The notes: generated from the sequence alone by a model not told the origin. Counted from the first letter of the stretch, positions 44,269 through 55,839 are shown. The stretch is 64,000 nt of DNA from Blastomussa wellsi (GCA_947652115.1 OX393569.1:6260008-6324007), one strand, 5' to 3'. Numbers and translations are program-made.

Positions 44269-44414
44269 TTAAACTATAAATAATGGCAGTGGCATTGTCT
44301 GAGATAAATTTTAACTTGGGTTCTGGTTTATAATGTTTTTAATATCCTCCGCGGGCATGCTGATAATTATGCTTAGTCAATGACGTTCGCGCAGTTTACT
44401 CAAACATCGTCAAA

Positions 44415-44745
44415 CCTTGTTCAATAAATCGAGTGCCCACTAAACACATTCTGCCTTCGGCACGAGTTTTCGTTTATTTCTGCTCTCACTAATTTTTCTT
44501 CATAGCTCGACGTTCACTAAGCAACGCGCGCACCCCGAAACATTTTGTTGACTTGACATTGAATACAAAGAACATTTAACGACAAGTTAGACTCCCGTCG
44601 TTTACTGCTAATGATAATGATTGACTTTGATATTCAGTATATTTGTGTTTACCTTAATTGCTTTTCATACACTTTATGTAATACTAACTTGTTCTGAGAA
44701 TTCACGCATGCGTCAAGGCAGTCAGTGATTTCCAACCAAAGGACG
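44415..44745 (+). repeat. Diverged long direct repeat, copy 2
   Basis: Partner of 43295-43648, same orientation, with many substitutions and indels. Confidence 0.8.
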
Positions 44746-45184
44746 GGTTTTGATCAACCACCTTCTTTGAAAATGGAAAACTCGTCTGATATGAATCCGG
44801 TGAAGGCGACTTCCCTCTCAAATTTATCCGTCTATTTCCCGTCTTAAACGACAGAATAGTCAGGCGAAAAACTCGTCTTAGACGGAAATTCGGGAAAAAC
44901 ACTGATTTCAAGATTTTCGTGTTTTTAGATGGTTTTATCGTCTTTAAATTTACAATAAACGGTATTCTGCGTCTCAGACCTAGACAACGAAAAAGGAAAA
45001 TTGAGAAGGATTGTAATTGACAAACTTGAAAAAGTCAGGCTAAACGTTTCTGCATTTATGAATGACGTCTAAAAGCGCCAAAGCAGCTGTCCGCGACAAC
45101 GACTGATAAAACCTAGCCTTCACTTTTTAAAGAAAAGGTTTAAAAAATCGACTTTGTTGTAACAGTCTTGCGACCGACAAACCT

Positions 45185-45315
45185 GTGGAGGGAGGGAGGA
45201 AAACCGGGGAACCCAGAGAGAAACCCTCGGAGCATTTAGGACGCCGGATAACCAACAACGAACTCAACCCACTTCTGACACTGGGTCCGGCGATCGATCG
45301 AACCGTGACTATTTC
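45185..45315 (-). repeat. tRNA-SINE fragment (TTGGTTCTC type)
   Basis: On the minus strand a B box GGTTCGATCGATCG is followed by GGGTTGAGTTCGTTGTTGGT, CTCCGAGGGTTTCTCTCTGG and GGTTTTCCTCCCTCC. The A box is not clear. Confidence 0.7.
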
Positions 45316-45379
45316 ACGGTGTCGAATGTATCACGCAGGCGCACTCAGACCCTGAGTTCTTTAAGCCCTGGCCCGAGTA

Positions 45380-45425
45380 ATTGTGTTACGTTCACGGCCG
45401 GACAAGACACTTTACTCTCACTTGC
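45380..45425 (+). repeat. Short SINE body fragment
   Basis: TGGCCCGAGTAATTGTGTTA and GGACAAGACACTTTACTCTC resemble the body that follows the tRNA head in the second SINE type (46.0 and 48.0 kb). Confidence 0.4.
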
Positions 45426-45460
45426 GCGTGCGGGAAACAGGGAAACATTTCTGTCCGCAA

Positions 45461-45606
45461 TAGAGCGTATGCACACAGTCCCAAAATATTCGAATAAAAA
45501 AAGGCATAGCAGCCATGTTGGTGTACCTAACAAAAGAAACTAATTAAAATTCTATTGTTCTGGTACACCAATATGGTGGCTGTGACGTCAAGGGCATACG
45601 CTCTAT
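45461..45606. mobile_element. Palindromic MITE, ACCAATATGGC family, copy 2
   Basis: TAGAGCGTATGC is mirrored by GGCATACGCTCTA, and AGCAGCCATGTTGGTGTACC by GGTACACCAATATGGTGGCT. Same family as 8625-8786 and 57050-57195. Confidence 0.75.
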
Positions 45607-45609
45607 AAT

Positions 45610-45995
45610 GTGTCTTCCACAATGTGTCCTCGTTTACCACGATCTTAAGGTGCTCCAAACTGTTTCCTGCATTTCGCATTACAACCAAACTTTGATAGAT
45701 CAATTCTATTAAGCTGTTTCAGTTGAGGCAACAATTATGGTATCAAACAGATGCCCAGTTACTGGTGAACAAGTTGTGATAATTTTATATTGTCATTACA
45801 AGTTACGATATCAACAATTTTGCTGATCAAAATTCAATTATAAAGAATATGGGTCACCGAGCTGGTTTTTGAGTTATTAGCAATTTAAACCAAAATTAAG
45901 GGCGTATTTCCAAGGTTATATAATGTCGCTAAGATAACCTATTGTGTCATGCAAATGAAAACAACTTGTTCACCAACCATTTAATCTGTCATTTG
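45610..45995. other. Gene-free stretch
   Basis: No supported gene or repeat seen. Confidence 0.25.
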
Positions 45996-45999
45996 TTTG

Positions 46000-46190
46000 A
46001 CACCATGATTGTAGCATCAGCTGCTAAAGAGTGGTTATAACGGCCCTTTCAAAATCTACGTCTTGGAAAGTGTTGGAAACTGTCGTGAGCCACTTTAAGA
46101 ACAGAACGCAGTGCCCAACCAGATCTCGAACTCGGATCGCTCGATCCGGATTCCAGCGCACTAATTCCTAGGCCATCGCGCGTCAATCTA
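46000..46190 (-). repeat. tRNA-derived SINE, GATGGCCTAG type
   Basis: Minus-strand start near 46188: GATGGCCTAGGAATTAGTGC (A box) and GATCCGAGTTCGAGATCTGG (B box), spaced as in a tRNA, then GGGCACTGCGTTCTGTTC. The tRNA head is clear; the tail is diverged. Confidence 0.75.
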
Positions 46191-46196
46191 GCTTAG

Positions 46197-46250
46197 TAGT
46201 CTGCAAATAAAACCCTAGTGTGTGACCATTCAAATGATAGCTATTGAGGC
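46197..46250 (+). repeat. GTCTGCAAATAAAACCC repeat, copy 1
   Basis: AGTCTGCAAATAAAACCCTA, GTGTGTGACCATTCAAATGA recurs at 46379-46435 and, inverted, at 48135-48196. Confidence 0.6.
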
Positions 46251-46378
46251 ACTAGTTTAAGATAGTACTTACTGTTAAGTCTGCAGGTGATTCTATTGAA
46301 ATGAAAACTACTCAGAAGCACTTTTACTTAAACTGTTTATTATGCAGTGTAAAGCGGTTCTGACTGTCTAACCTTTTT

Positions 46379-46435
46379 AAAGTCTGTGGATGAAACCCTT
46401 AGAGTGTCACCACTCAAATGAAAGATGTTGATAAA
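46379..46435 (+). repeat. GTCTGTGGATGAAACCC repeat, copy 2
   Basis: AAGTCTGTGGATGAAACCCT, AGAGTGTCACCACTCAAATG, AAAGATGTTGA; second copy of the family above. Confidence 0.6.
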
Positions 46436-46676
46436 AATTATTCAAATATCGTGCTGTTTTCTCATCAATAATCAGTTTTTCTTTCTAAGATGAAATTTGG
46501 CGTTATTTGCAGTTTGATTAAAACACACATGAGCACTATTTGGATTTCAAGCCAGGCTAACGCCCTTTCCACTTAACGCCCTTTACAACACCATGACCGT
46601 ACAATGCCGCTTTCTAAGTAGCTGGCGACCTATAACTTACACTCGAGATGTTTTTACTTCAAATACGTAATGAGCT

Positions 46677-46677
<1 letters not shown>

Positions 46678-46747
<70 letters not shown>

Positions 46748-46748
46748 T
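46678..46748 (+). repeat. (TAA)n microsatellite
   Basis: About 23 uninterrupted TAA units; the purest simple repeat in the window. Confidence 0.97.
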
Positions 46749-47117
46749 ACTTAATTATGTGTTACCTGTAAATTCTGAATGCTGCAAATGCTTAATCTGT
46801 TCACAGAAGTCACCAGCCGCGAGATTTTACACTCATTGAACGTCCTACCTTTGTCGAGTTGGGGCAAACTGGTCAACGCAGATACCTACTTTCTCAAATG
46901 CATGCATGCTCGTTTGTTTGTGACGAGCCAGTCAGTTTAATTTTGTCCACGCCTGCATTTGTAAATAACGGGACATGACTGCCTTCAATGCATAAAGAGT
47001 GGAAAGTTCAGTTGAAAGGTAATTCCCACTAAAAATAGCTCCCTGTCTATAGTGGAACCATGGCAACTGAACTCTTTCTATCAGAGTAAACGTCAGTCTA
47101 GCTCCAGTAACCATGAG

Positions 47118-47167
47118 TTGTCCGTAGCTCAGTTGGTTGGAGGTTATGGGTTCGAATCCTGTCGGGC
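47118..47167 (+). repeat. tRNA-like fragment lacking the anticodon arm
   Basis: GTCCGTAGCTCAGTTGGTTG has a good A box and GGGTTCGAATCC a perfect B box, and the ends (GTCC/GGGC) could partly pair. Only about 50 nt separate the ends and there is no room for an anticodon arm, so it is a deleted tRNA or a SINE head, not a working tRNA. Confidence 0.5.
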
Positions 47168-47351
47168 ACTACGTTTTTTTTTCTTTGTTTCACGCTCGTG
47201 TCATAACCGGCGAACATTTCACCTTTGTCATTTGTTCACCGAGCTGAAAATTTACCATGTTGTCATAAACGTCGGTGGTTTAAGCAAACATCATGAGCTT
47301 GTCTGAGATGACAGGCGAAGTCACCTTGGTCGTCTATGTAATCATTGGTTG

Positions 47352-47510
47352 AGGTCACACTTGAGATTTTTTTACCATAGTAAACGAAAGTTTCCATGGT
47401 AAATGGGTTTTTCAATGTGACCAGCTTTTCTCACTTTACCATGGTAAACGAAAGTCTAGTCTGTTGCGTTAGCAACGGCGGTGGGATGAAAGCAAAGTTT
47501 ACTATAGTAA
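47352..47510 (+). repeat. Cluster of TTTACCATRGTAAACGAAAG palindromes
   Basis: TTACCATAGTAAACGAAAGT, CCATGGTAAA, CTTTACCATGGTAAACGAAA and GTTTACTATAGTAAAA occur within 150 bp. GGTCACACTTGAG and CAATGTGACC flank the first two, suggesting the ends of a small inverted-repeat element (47352-47424). Confidence 0.5.
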
Positions 47511-47689
47511 AACCATCTGAAAAAGCATGATTTATCGCGCGTTTATCTAAGGTTAGCTATCTTCAAATTTCGTATAAACAGTGCCTCATTTTTGAGGTCA
47601 AAGTCTGAAGTTCAGGCACATTTGGAACAGAAACAATGCAAAGAGGGACATCGTGGCGTTAAGCTTTTCTTGGCTTAACGTCTTGGCCC

Positions 47690-47962
47690 GGATCATTCTC
47701 GTACCCAGAGCCGCTCGTCCCTCTTTGCCGACTGGGAAAGTAATTCCAGGGACGCATGATTTGATTGGCTTAGATCTAACAAAAGGAATCCAATCAAATA
47801 AACCGTTTTAAGGGGATTTTAAAACGGCGGATGTGATTGGACTCCCTTTGTTAGATTTCGGCCAATCAAATCATGTATCGCCGAGCCACTTGTTCCGATG
47901 TTCCTCGTGCACAGGCCCAGCCGGCTAAGAGGGACGAGCGACTCCGGAGACGAGAATTAGCT
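47690..47962. mobile_element. Palindromic MITE, ATTCTCGT...GTCCCTC family, copy 1
   Basis: ATTCTCGTACCCAGAGCCGC, TCGTCCCTCTTTGCCGACTGGG on the left is mirrored by CCCAGCCGGCTAAGAGGGAC, GAGCGACTCCGGAGACGAGAAT on the right. Internally CATGATTTGATTGGC pairs with GCCAATCAAATCATG. A second copy is at 61573-61815. Confidence 0.75.
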
Positions 47963-47963
47963 G

Positions 47964-48115
47964 GGGGCACTGTGCCGTGTTCTTGGGGAAGACGTTTCCA
48001 AGTGTATAAAGTGTATAATGGGGTTAACGCTGCGGTGGACTGCATCGCACGTAGGGTGGTGTCGATATGCTCCTAGTCGTCTCCTGCGACTGAAACAGGA
48101 GATGAGCACCGGCAT
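47964..48115 (+). repeat. SINE body, GATGGCCTAG type
   Basis: GGCACTGTGCCGTGTTCTTG, GGTTAACGCTGCGGTGGACT and a CTCCTAGTCG/ATGAGCACCGG stretch have the pattern of the body of the SINE at 46.0 kb (GGGCACTGCGTTCTGTTCTT). The tRNA head is absent; the MITE at 47690-47962 sits where it would be. Confidence 0.5.
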
Positions 48116-48134
48116 AGTGGTACATGAAAGGGCT

Positions 48135-48196
48135 GCTCGACAGCTTTCATTTGAATGGTCACACTCTAGTGTTTCATCCGCAGACTTGAAAGTTAG
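48135..48196 (-). repeat. GTCTGCGGATGAAACAC repeat, copy 3
   Basis: On the minus strand: AAGTCTGCGGATGAAACACT, AGAGTGTGACCATTCAAATG, AAAGCTG. Inverted relative to the copies at 46.2 and 46.4 kb. Confidence 0.6.
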
Positions 48197-48199
48197 AAC

Positions 48200-48955
48200 C
48201 ACCTATATATAGCCAATGTGTTGTTAGTTTTTTTAACGGCGATCGTTACCGCATAACCCTAACAAAATGTTGAGGGTAACCTGTGAAGCAATAGCCTATA
48301 CCCTTTACGATACAGAAACTAAACTTATAAAATTACAGCAGAGGTAAGCTGATTGTCAAGGAACAGTTTATTTCTATAACATTTGCTCACTAGCCTCAAA
48401 AAGATAAGCACTTGCGTCGGTGGAAACTGATGTCTATGTCATGTACCCCCTTCCGCTTTTTCGCCCGTGTTTCTGTTCGCTATTACCTCCTCCTCCTCCC
48501 TCGGGCTGCGAGCAATGTTATGCATATTGAGATAGTTCTGCAGTAAATCTTCAAGTAAATACATAGAGTCAGTTAACAGCAATGATCTCTTGGTATACTT
48601 TCTTGTGAAACTTTTTTTACTGTTGTTGCAGTCATAACCTGTGCGACTGATTGTGCCATGATAATAAAATAAGAATTAAATTTGATTGTATGCCTAGGGT
48701 TAAAGGGTTGATCGACGAAAAATAGCAAACCTGCGGTAATCAGAAGCACGGTACAAAACAAATGAAACCGGTTCATTCTGTTACTTCATAGACCTCTTTA
48801 TTCTCCCATCGTCACTTCATGCAATCCGACGACCTGAAAGCGTTAGTTTTCGTGTACACGAACGACACTTCGTTACACACATTGTACTCTGCACTGCTTA
48901 AAGTGCACCCAGTAACTATATAAGGTCACGAACGATTGACAAATAACGATATTTA
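48200..48955. other. Gene-free stretch
   Basis: No supported gene or repeat seen. Confidence 0.25.
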
Positions 48956-48959
48956 GAAA

Positions 48960-49105
48960 GGAAGCCACATTGACTCTAGCTGGTGTTCATGCGGGTCCTC
49001 TATCCAGGCAGAATTGAAATTTGGAAATGTTGGTTTTTCGGGAGGGAAGAAAACCGAAAACCCAGAGAGAAACCCTCGGAGCGAGGAGAGAACCAACGGC
49101 TTGAA
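48960..49105 (-). repeat. SINE 3'-body (TTGGTTCTC type)
   Basis: On the minus strand: CCGTTGGTTCTCTCCTCGCT, CCGAGGGTTTCTCTCTGGGT, then CTTCCCTCCCGAAAAACCAA, CATTTCCAAATTTCAATTCT. The same order of blocks is seen at 45.2, 52.7 and 58.4 kb. Confidence 0.7.
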
Positions 49106-49109
49106 CTGT

Positions 49110-52100
49110 GCGGAGTAACATCGTGTGCATTCATTTCTGGATGTTAGTTCCCTTATTTTCACGTACGCTTCTGGTCAACTTTCGTTCCGGTGTTCTTATG
49201 CAATCGCAGAATTTTTCACATTTTAGCCGAGTACCTATGCGGTTCCTATCTGTAGACAAGTTTTCGAGGTATGAGTGGAACTCCTCGGTTCGAAGGAGCT
49301 ATGACTTCTTTTGGCCACGACTGGCGTGAACATCATCGAAGACAAAAATAGATTCGTATTTGCTTTCAGCTAAGCCGAAAGCAACTCAATGCTTTTGTGC
49401 CAAAGGCTAGAGTAGGAGGCTAACTGAACAAACAGCCCACGAATGCTACTTGCGGCTTCCCTATGTTTGTTGTGACGGTCGGTTTAATTAATTGTTACGT
49501 AACTGACAGAATCAAACTTCTGTATCGCAAAAAAGGTATTACTCGCCGTTTATTTTTTTTCTTCAGTACTTCGAGGCCGTCTAGATTCATTTCCTAATAG
49601 ATAGGTCGCTTAAAAAATCAGAATGTATAATTCAATAAAGCAGGCAACACCCAATGAGTGTAGACATTTCAATTTTTAGAACTATCCTATATATGCCAGC
49701 TTTTAAACTATTGTATATTATTCTAATTTCGACATTTTAGCTCCAATAGTAGTATATATTTATTGTTCGCTGTACATAGGTTTGAGAGCCACAGGTTTGT
49801 TAGTTATTAACTATAACGTGCAGCACTCTTTAGGTAAGTATTTACAAGACTTAACTCGTAGTTAAATAAATTACAACAAGAAAACGTATTTACCCAATTT
49901 TCAGAGTGATAACACAGTTGTCAAATGTACGCTCTGTTAAGCTTGAGTTCTGCGTCCGCCAAGGGAAGTAAATGTGATTGCACCCAGGAAAAGTACGTAG
50001 TTGAGAAACATTCAGGAAAAATGCATGGGCGCTTAAGAATTTATAGCTACCTTGGCAATTATCCCTATGAAAGTGGGAGTTGCAGTTTTGTATCGGAGAC
50101 ATGTGCAGGCCGAGGTTTTAAATGAATGTGTCAATGTGTTAAGCCGTGCGCTACAAAGCTAGAATAAATCACCTCGCTTTCCCATTAATTTTTCCCACAC
50201 AAGGGTACTGACAATTTTTTGTGAAACTATCTAAGCAAAGATAATCGAATAACCATCATTTCGATTTTTCAGTTGCTTGTGTGATGATTTTGTTGTTAAG
50301 CATGCATTTTTTCCATCGCAGAAAACTGAGCTATAATTTATTGAAGGGCTCCTCTGCCATAAAATTGTTCATTTTGATATTACACGTGATATTTGTGTTA
50401 TGGGTCAGAAGCCGGAAGCCATGTTTTAGCTATTTTGTAAGAGAATTGCATCTATAATTTTCACCCAAACCATGCCATAACTAATATATATATATTTCAA
50501 ATTTTCTAATCTATATTTCAATTTTACGTTCAAATGGTCCAACCTACCGGATAAATCTCTTAGCATTGTGGATGAAAGTTTTGGTCAGCTATTTTCACTG
50601 TCAAATTATATTTGTTTACCCTTCGTATTTTCGTCTTAATTGCACACTGTATTTTTCTAAGTTGTTTTTTTTTTTGCATTAAGGAGAGCTGAACTATATT
50701 CTAGGACGGGCTTGTTTAAACCGTTAATTTGTTATCAGCTCTGGTGCCTCTTGTATAGATCTTGTATGGAAATCCCACGCGATCGACGGTAATTTATCCA
50801 CTTGCATTCGGTTAAGTACTGTAAAATATATTGTACTTTCAGGGGTAGGTTAATTTCACACAGTATAACAAAGTATCTTCATAAACGAAACACGATTTCA
50901 GTGCATCCTGCAGGTAAGTTCTTGGTATCGAAATTTGTGTAAGCGCGAGATCCAATGCCGGTTGCACATGCAACATGTTCAAAACTCAATTGGGTAAGAA
51001 AGCATCTTGTATCCGGTTTGTATCCGCGAACTGTTTTTAGACCTATAACACCATAAAAATGCCGGCATGGTTAATTTTAGTGACAGATGCTTACGTCATT
51101 TGACCATAAAAGGTCTGCGAGAATACGCCAAGCTTAAATTATTGCATAAATAAAGTGTTCTTGATATTAATATCCGGAAAATATTTTCTTTATGAGTCAG
51201 CAATATGAAGCAAACAGTACTAAATCTGCCTCCGCAGTTTATACGCCTCGCCGACTTAAAAAACTGACATAACGTGGGGAGGAGTTCCGGACATGAATAT
51301 CACAGGGCTAAGCCCACGAGCAAAAGCCACATTAAAGATCGCCCGGCGACGAGAATCTATCTGTCCTTAATTCATAGGTGCATTTGCTTGCGATTGAATT
51401 TATTCTGTATATGGCGGATCTACAACCACAGACAAGGGGAAGCTTTGCACTTTTATCCCTCCCCTATTCAATATTGAGCTACTAGCAACCTCATTCATAC
51501 AAGACTGTTCCAACATTGTTATGGGGGAGGGGGTGGGGTCCTAGAACAGTGTACGGGTATTGGTGTTTTCTAAGTTGAATTCCAAACTTATCGTCATCGG
51601 GTATATTTTAACAGCCTTAATTCCCAACTACTTTTGTCGTGGTTGTAGTTCACGTATACATCTAAGAGCGTGCAATTCAATGTTCGTATCTGCACTTTCA
51701 TCTGTGCCACAAACTTGAAGCTCAGTTTGCTTGCTTTAGAATCAGTTTTGAGTCGATTGGAACATACCATCCCTCGTTTGTTGCATTTTTCAGTGACCAA
51801 AACTAATGACTAAGGGCCTCTTCATATGATCCCCTTTGATGGGGCTGGGTTATCGAGATCTCGCATTTATCCTTCCTTTTTAAAATTTTCGATGCGTTCA
51901 AATGAGATTTAGGCGGGCGACCCGGCTTCCGGGCTCAAATGCAAAGGGCCCTACAGGTATTGTTCGTCAAGCTTCAGAGTTAACTCGCCATACACATTAT
52001 TGAGGTACCTACATGAGAGTAAGCAAATGAAGTTTGGATTTCCTATATATTATAGCTAGCAGCGCCTTGCATTATTTTTGTTGTTGAAGTCAAATATTTA

Positions 52101-52590
52101 CCAGCCAGACAAAACACCTTTGCTGGATTTAATATGTATATCATGTCAGTCGCATTGCTGAAAAACTAATAAATCATTTATGCATAAGATTCGCATTTAA
52201 GTCACTGATTCTCAAATCGAAGTATACGTTTTACTTGCCTCGGCAGGGTTTATTTGAAAACACAGCCAGAGTTGTTGGTATAGTTTAGAGTAAACTGCAG
52301 GTTTCCAAAGAATATGTTGGCATACATTTAGAGACAGCTGTCGATTAAAATTTCTTAAGTTATTTGTCACTAATGTCCGAAAACAAATATGTCTATAGAT
52401 GCATGTCGCGCGGGTTGAAAAACTTTCCTTTTTTCAGTTAATGTTTCGTGCAATTTTCCGTTATTCGCGCATGTGCATGTGATCAACAGTTTGGTCCTGA
52501 CTGTTTTGTCATTTGGGATATTGAGATTGAGACACGCCGGACTTGTGACATTTGAATCTGAATTTCTGTTTAGTTCAATTCAGAGATGAA
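49110..52590. other. Gene-free stretch
   Basis: No supported gene. Short open frames only; AT-rich, with a small TATATATATAT run near 50490. No repeat shared with the rest of the window was found. Confidence 0.3.
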
Positions 52591-52599
52591 AGCCGCCAC

Positions 52600-52800
52600 A
52601 TTAGTGGGTTTTCATGTAGGTCCTCCGTCCACACAGAATTGGAAGTTGGCAATGTTGATTTTGAAAGAGGGAAGGGAGCGGAAACCAAAGCGAGGGAACC
52701 AACAACAAACTCAACCCACACGACTCCCCACCGGGATCGAACACGGGCGGGTTGGCCGGAGGGGATTGCCCCGCGATCCCGTTCTTCCCTAGAGCCATTT
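52600..52800 (-). repeat. tRNA-SINE copy (TTGGTTCTC type), most complete on this strand
   Basis: On the minus strand a B box GTGTTCGATCCCGGTGGG is followed by GGGTTGAGTTTGTTGTTGGT, CCCTCGC, CCCTTCCCTC, AAAATCAACATTGCCAACTT and CCAATTC. The four overlapping open frames here are artefacts of this GC-richer insert. Confidence 0.75.
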
Positions 52801-52809
52801 TGACTGTTC

Positions 52810-53640
52810 ACCACGACTCCTTTCATTACCATATATGTATAACTTGCTCATTCCTATTCACCTCATGAAGATTACATTTTGTTTTTTTGTTTTGTCGTGG
52901 GTGTTCAGGTCTGTTCAGGTTGTTTTCTGCTTCGTCACACTGATGCTTGTTTAGAATTCTAAGGAGCCGTGAGATAAATAACAGGCAGGGTTGACTTCGC
53001 TTCCACTGAAACGATTGTTCGTTTGTCTATCGCTCGTTTTGTCTTATAAAACGCTCGATAAACGTACAGTAAATTACATTACTGGGGGTGTCTCAGAGTT
53101 GTTACCTGTTCCGTATAGGCGTCTTACACTTTTAAGCCCACAAACACGATATACATTGTTTATTTACTGCAAGCTGGAAAACACAATCCAACAATTACCT
53201 AGACAGAACTACAATTATTAACCCTATCGTTTGATGCAAGCTACTTGGACGAGGTCGTGAATTCTACATTTCTGAACAAATGGAAGTTCTTTGAGGTTAG
53301 TTATCAGACAAACAAAGTTTCTCGGTTACTTGTTTTCCCACGCTCTTTAATAGAACATGTTTCTATTGCTTCAAGGAATAGTTCTGTTAGATAAATTCCT
53401 CAATAAAAGCAGAATCTACAAAATTCTCTTTTAAAGAATATGGCATTAACCTTTATAAGCTTGTAATTTAATTACGTGGATAAACATTCACATAAATAGT
53501 CACCATGCAACTACTAGCAATATAGATGAAACATTTTGCATGACTTTCACGATCTGCCTTGGGAGCAATCATAAAAGGCATTTTTGCCAGCTTTGAACTT
53601 GTATAAATGCCGGCCAGGAAGTCTATATATATTGCGTCAT
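52810..53640. other. Gene-free stretch
   Basis: No supported gene or repeat seen. Confidence 0.25.
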
Positions 53641-53649
53641 ATTAAATAG

Positions 53650-53945
53650 AGATTATGCCATGGAAAATGCGCACGGACGAGTTTTATTCACGAGTTGCTA
53701 AGCACCAAAAAAACGAACGAGTGAGCTCAGCGAACGAGTGAGTTTTTTGATGCATAGCAACGAGTGAGTAAAAATCGTTCAAGCACTTTCTATGGTGTAA
53801 TATTTTTATTTCATACATACTGAGATTTTTTCTTACTGAAAGCCACACGCTTGTTTCCCTCCATTGTGAAGTACTATCGTTCTTGTCTCTGATTTGACGC
53901 ACGATTTATTTTCACAGTCGTTCGCTCAGTATGTATGAAATAAAT
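53650..53945. mobile_element. Two adjacent inverted-repeat segments
   Basis: First segment: CGAGTTGCTAAGCACCAAAA at 53691 is mirrored near 53742-53765 by TTTTTTGATGCATAGCAACG, around a GAACGAGTGAG direct repeat. Second: ATTTCATACATACTGAG (53810) and CTCAGTATGTATGAAAT (53926) are inverted partners. They may be nested parts of one MITE or two insertions side by side. Confidence 0.55.
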
Positions 53946-54004
53946 GCATGTTTGCTTTTCCTTCTGTTTTGTTTTTGGTCTTTTTTGTTCTGTTCTTTTG
54001 TTCT

Positions 54005-54125
54005 CGTCAAACGTGATCTAGTATAATGATTTTTCGTAAAACGAGAATCGAGTTCTACGTTTATCGTGATTATGGTACAAAACGTGAAATGACCGTGACA
54101 TGTTTTCGTGAAACGTGATACGGAT
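54005..54125 (+). repeat. CGTGAAACGTGA-rich segment, copy 1
   Basis: AAACGTGAAATGACCGTGAC, TTTTCGTGAAACGTGATACG and related words. The same vocabulary recurs at 55610-55830. Confidence 0.5.
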
Positions 54126-54309
54126 CGCCCCTTTATGACACTAAAATTTGATGCATCTTTTACGAATTGAAACCACTTACTTGTTACAATGAAGAAAAGC
54201 TCTAAATAATAGCTAACTTTGCTAAAGAAGAAAAACCCTCAAAAAGGTGATACTATGCGAAAAGAAACAAATATGACAAAAGAATGGGAAAGATTGAGAC
54301 TGATTACAA

Positions 54310-54378
54310 ATGACGAATTTGAAAAATTTAGGCTAAATTTTTCAAACTGTACAAACCACGACCACGGTAGCTCCTTTA
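54310..54378 (+). repeat. TTTGAAAAATTTAGGCTAAA repeat, copy 2
   Basis: AATTTGAAAAATTTAGGCTA, AATTTTTCAAACTGTAC and a terminal GTAGCTCCTTTAA match 17452-17521. Confidence 0.6.
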
Positions 54379-54459
54379 ACATATTTTTTTTCATTGCTTT
54401 CTCATTAATCGTAGTCGTACTACATATTCGCAAAAGTAGTTCAAGCTTGCTTTGATAAC

Positions 54460-55600
54460 AATTTCATCCGTCTCCACAACGCAAATATATGACTGCATTG
54501 CAAATGTATGTAGGTTGATACCTTGTTATGTATTGTAACATCAAGCCATATCTCATCTGTAGTCAGTTTTCGATGTCGAACTGAAAAGAAAATGCCTGAA
54601 TGTCTTTCGGAGATTAATTTATTACCAAAACTCATGTCGTGGTTTCATTCATGTTTGAAGATTTGCGTTTACCTCTTGTCTCAGTCCGCAGATCAATAGA
54701 GTTTCCCGTTTCCCATTTTGTCCCAGTTCGCCGAAAACCGTGTGATAGCTTTGATTAATCTAGTCGTTTTTCTTTTTCAAGCAAAAATGAAAAGAAGAAA
54801 CAAAATAAAAAGTGTTCGCCACGGACAGATTATAACATCATTCTAGCACGCTTGCCTACTAAACGATACACGCATATTATAGCTAGAAGAGAAATTCAGT
54901 GTACGTACCCAATAGTGTACACTGGTAACATGAGCAAATTGCTTCGTCTGAAATTGTTCTCGTGCGGGTTTGGTTCGTGCGTTTAGCTGTACATTTATAT
55001 CTTAAGCTTATGGTGCTCTTGGGAAGTTTGGAGAGCACTTAAAAAGAAGCTAGAGTTGCTCTCGGCTATCGCCTCAAGTAATTCTTACGCTTGAACCAGT
55101 AACTACAGCTCACGCCGGCTAAAGGATGAACTGATTGTTAAACAACATTTCTTTCCATATATATCAATCAAATATCGGCAAAAAGTATCCTTGTGGTACA
55201 TGGGAAGTTTGTCGCGCTTTAACCTAGTTACAAGGTTCGTAACTCACTGTTAGAATGTCTGATTGGTGCTCCAATATGTATTCAACATCTTGGCTTGTAG
55301 TTTACGATATTCATCATTTTTGCCGAGACAGAAATCTGTACCTAGTTTCTTTGAAAGGAGTGAGGATTTTTATGTATACTTGCAAATGTCATCCTGAAAA
55401 ATTCATTTGAAATTGTGCTATATTCCATCTTAATCTCCAGCAGCTAGAGAATTATGACCACAATTTATGCAATTTTTCTATTCGGGGACGAATTCAGAGT
55501 TTTTCTTTAAGGGCACGAGAAACGTCTACTTACATATTACGGTCACTGTCCACAGTGTTGTCAGTATTAAGTTCAGTCGTCTGTAGCCACCTTTATCCAA
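54460..55600. other. Gene-free stretch
   Basis: No supported gene. GAAGCTAGAGTTGCTCTCGG then CTATCGCCTCAAG (55046-55078) resembles the loop side of the palindrome at 41.2 kb. Confidence 0.25.
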
Positions 55601-55609
55601 AGTGATAAA

Positions 55610-55830
55610 GTACGGTTTTCGTGACCGTGATTTGACACGTTATTTGCGTGAAACGTGAAATGACTACTTCCTTCCTCGTGAAACGTGATCAGGCTAAATA
55701 TCCGTGACTTACTTAAATATTGCCGTGAAAAGTGATTCTGTGACCAGCATTGCGGTTACGTGAAGATTATGAAGTGGATAAAACGAGAAATGACCGTTTC
55801 GTGTTACGTAAAACGTTCTCTATTACAACT
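55610..55830 (+). repeat. CGTGAAACGTGA-rich segment, copy 2
   Basis: TTTGCGTGAAACGTGAAATG, TCGTGAAACGTGATCAG, GCCGTGAAAAGTGA and ACGAGAAATGACCGTTTCGTG lie within 180 bp, a degenerate short-motif array similar to 54005-54125. Confidence 0.5.
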
Positions 55831-55839
55831 GCATAGTCT

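Noticed and set aside
47118..47167. Functional tRNA gene
   Set aside because: A and B boxes are good, but about 20 nt including the anticodon arm are missing, so it is only a fragment.
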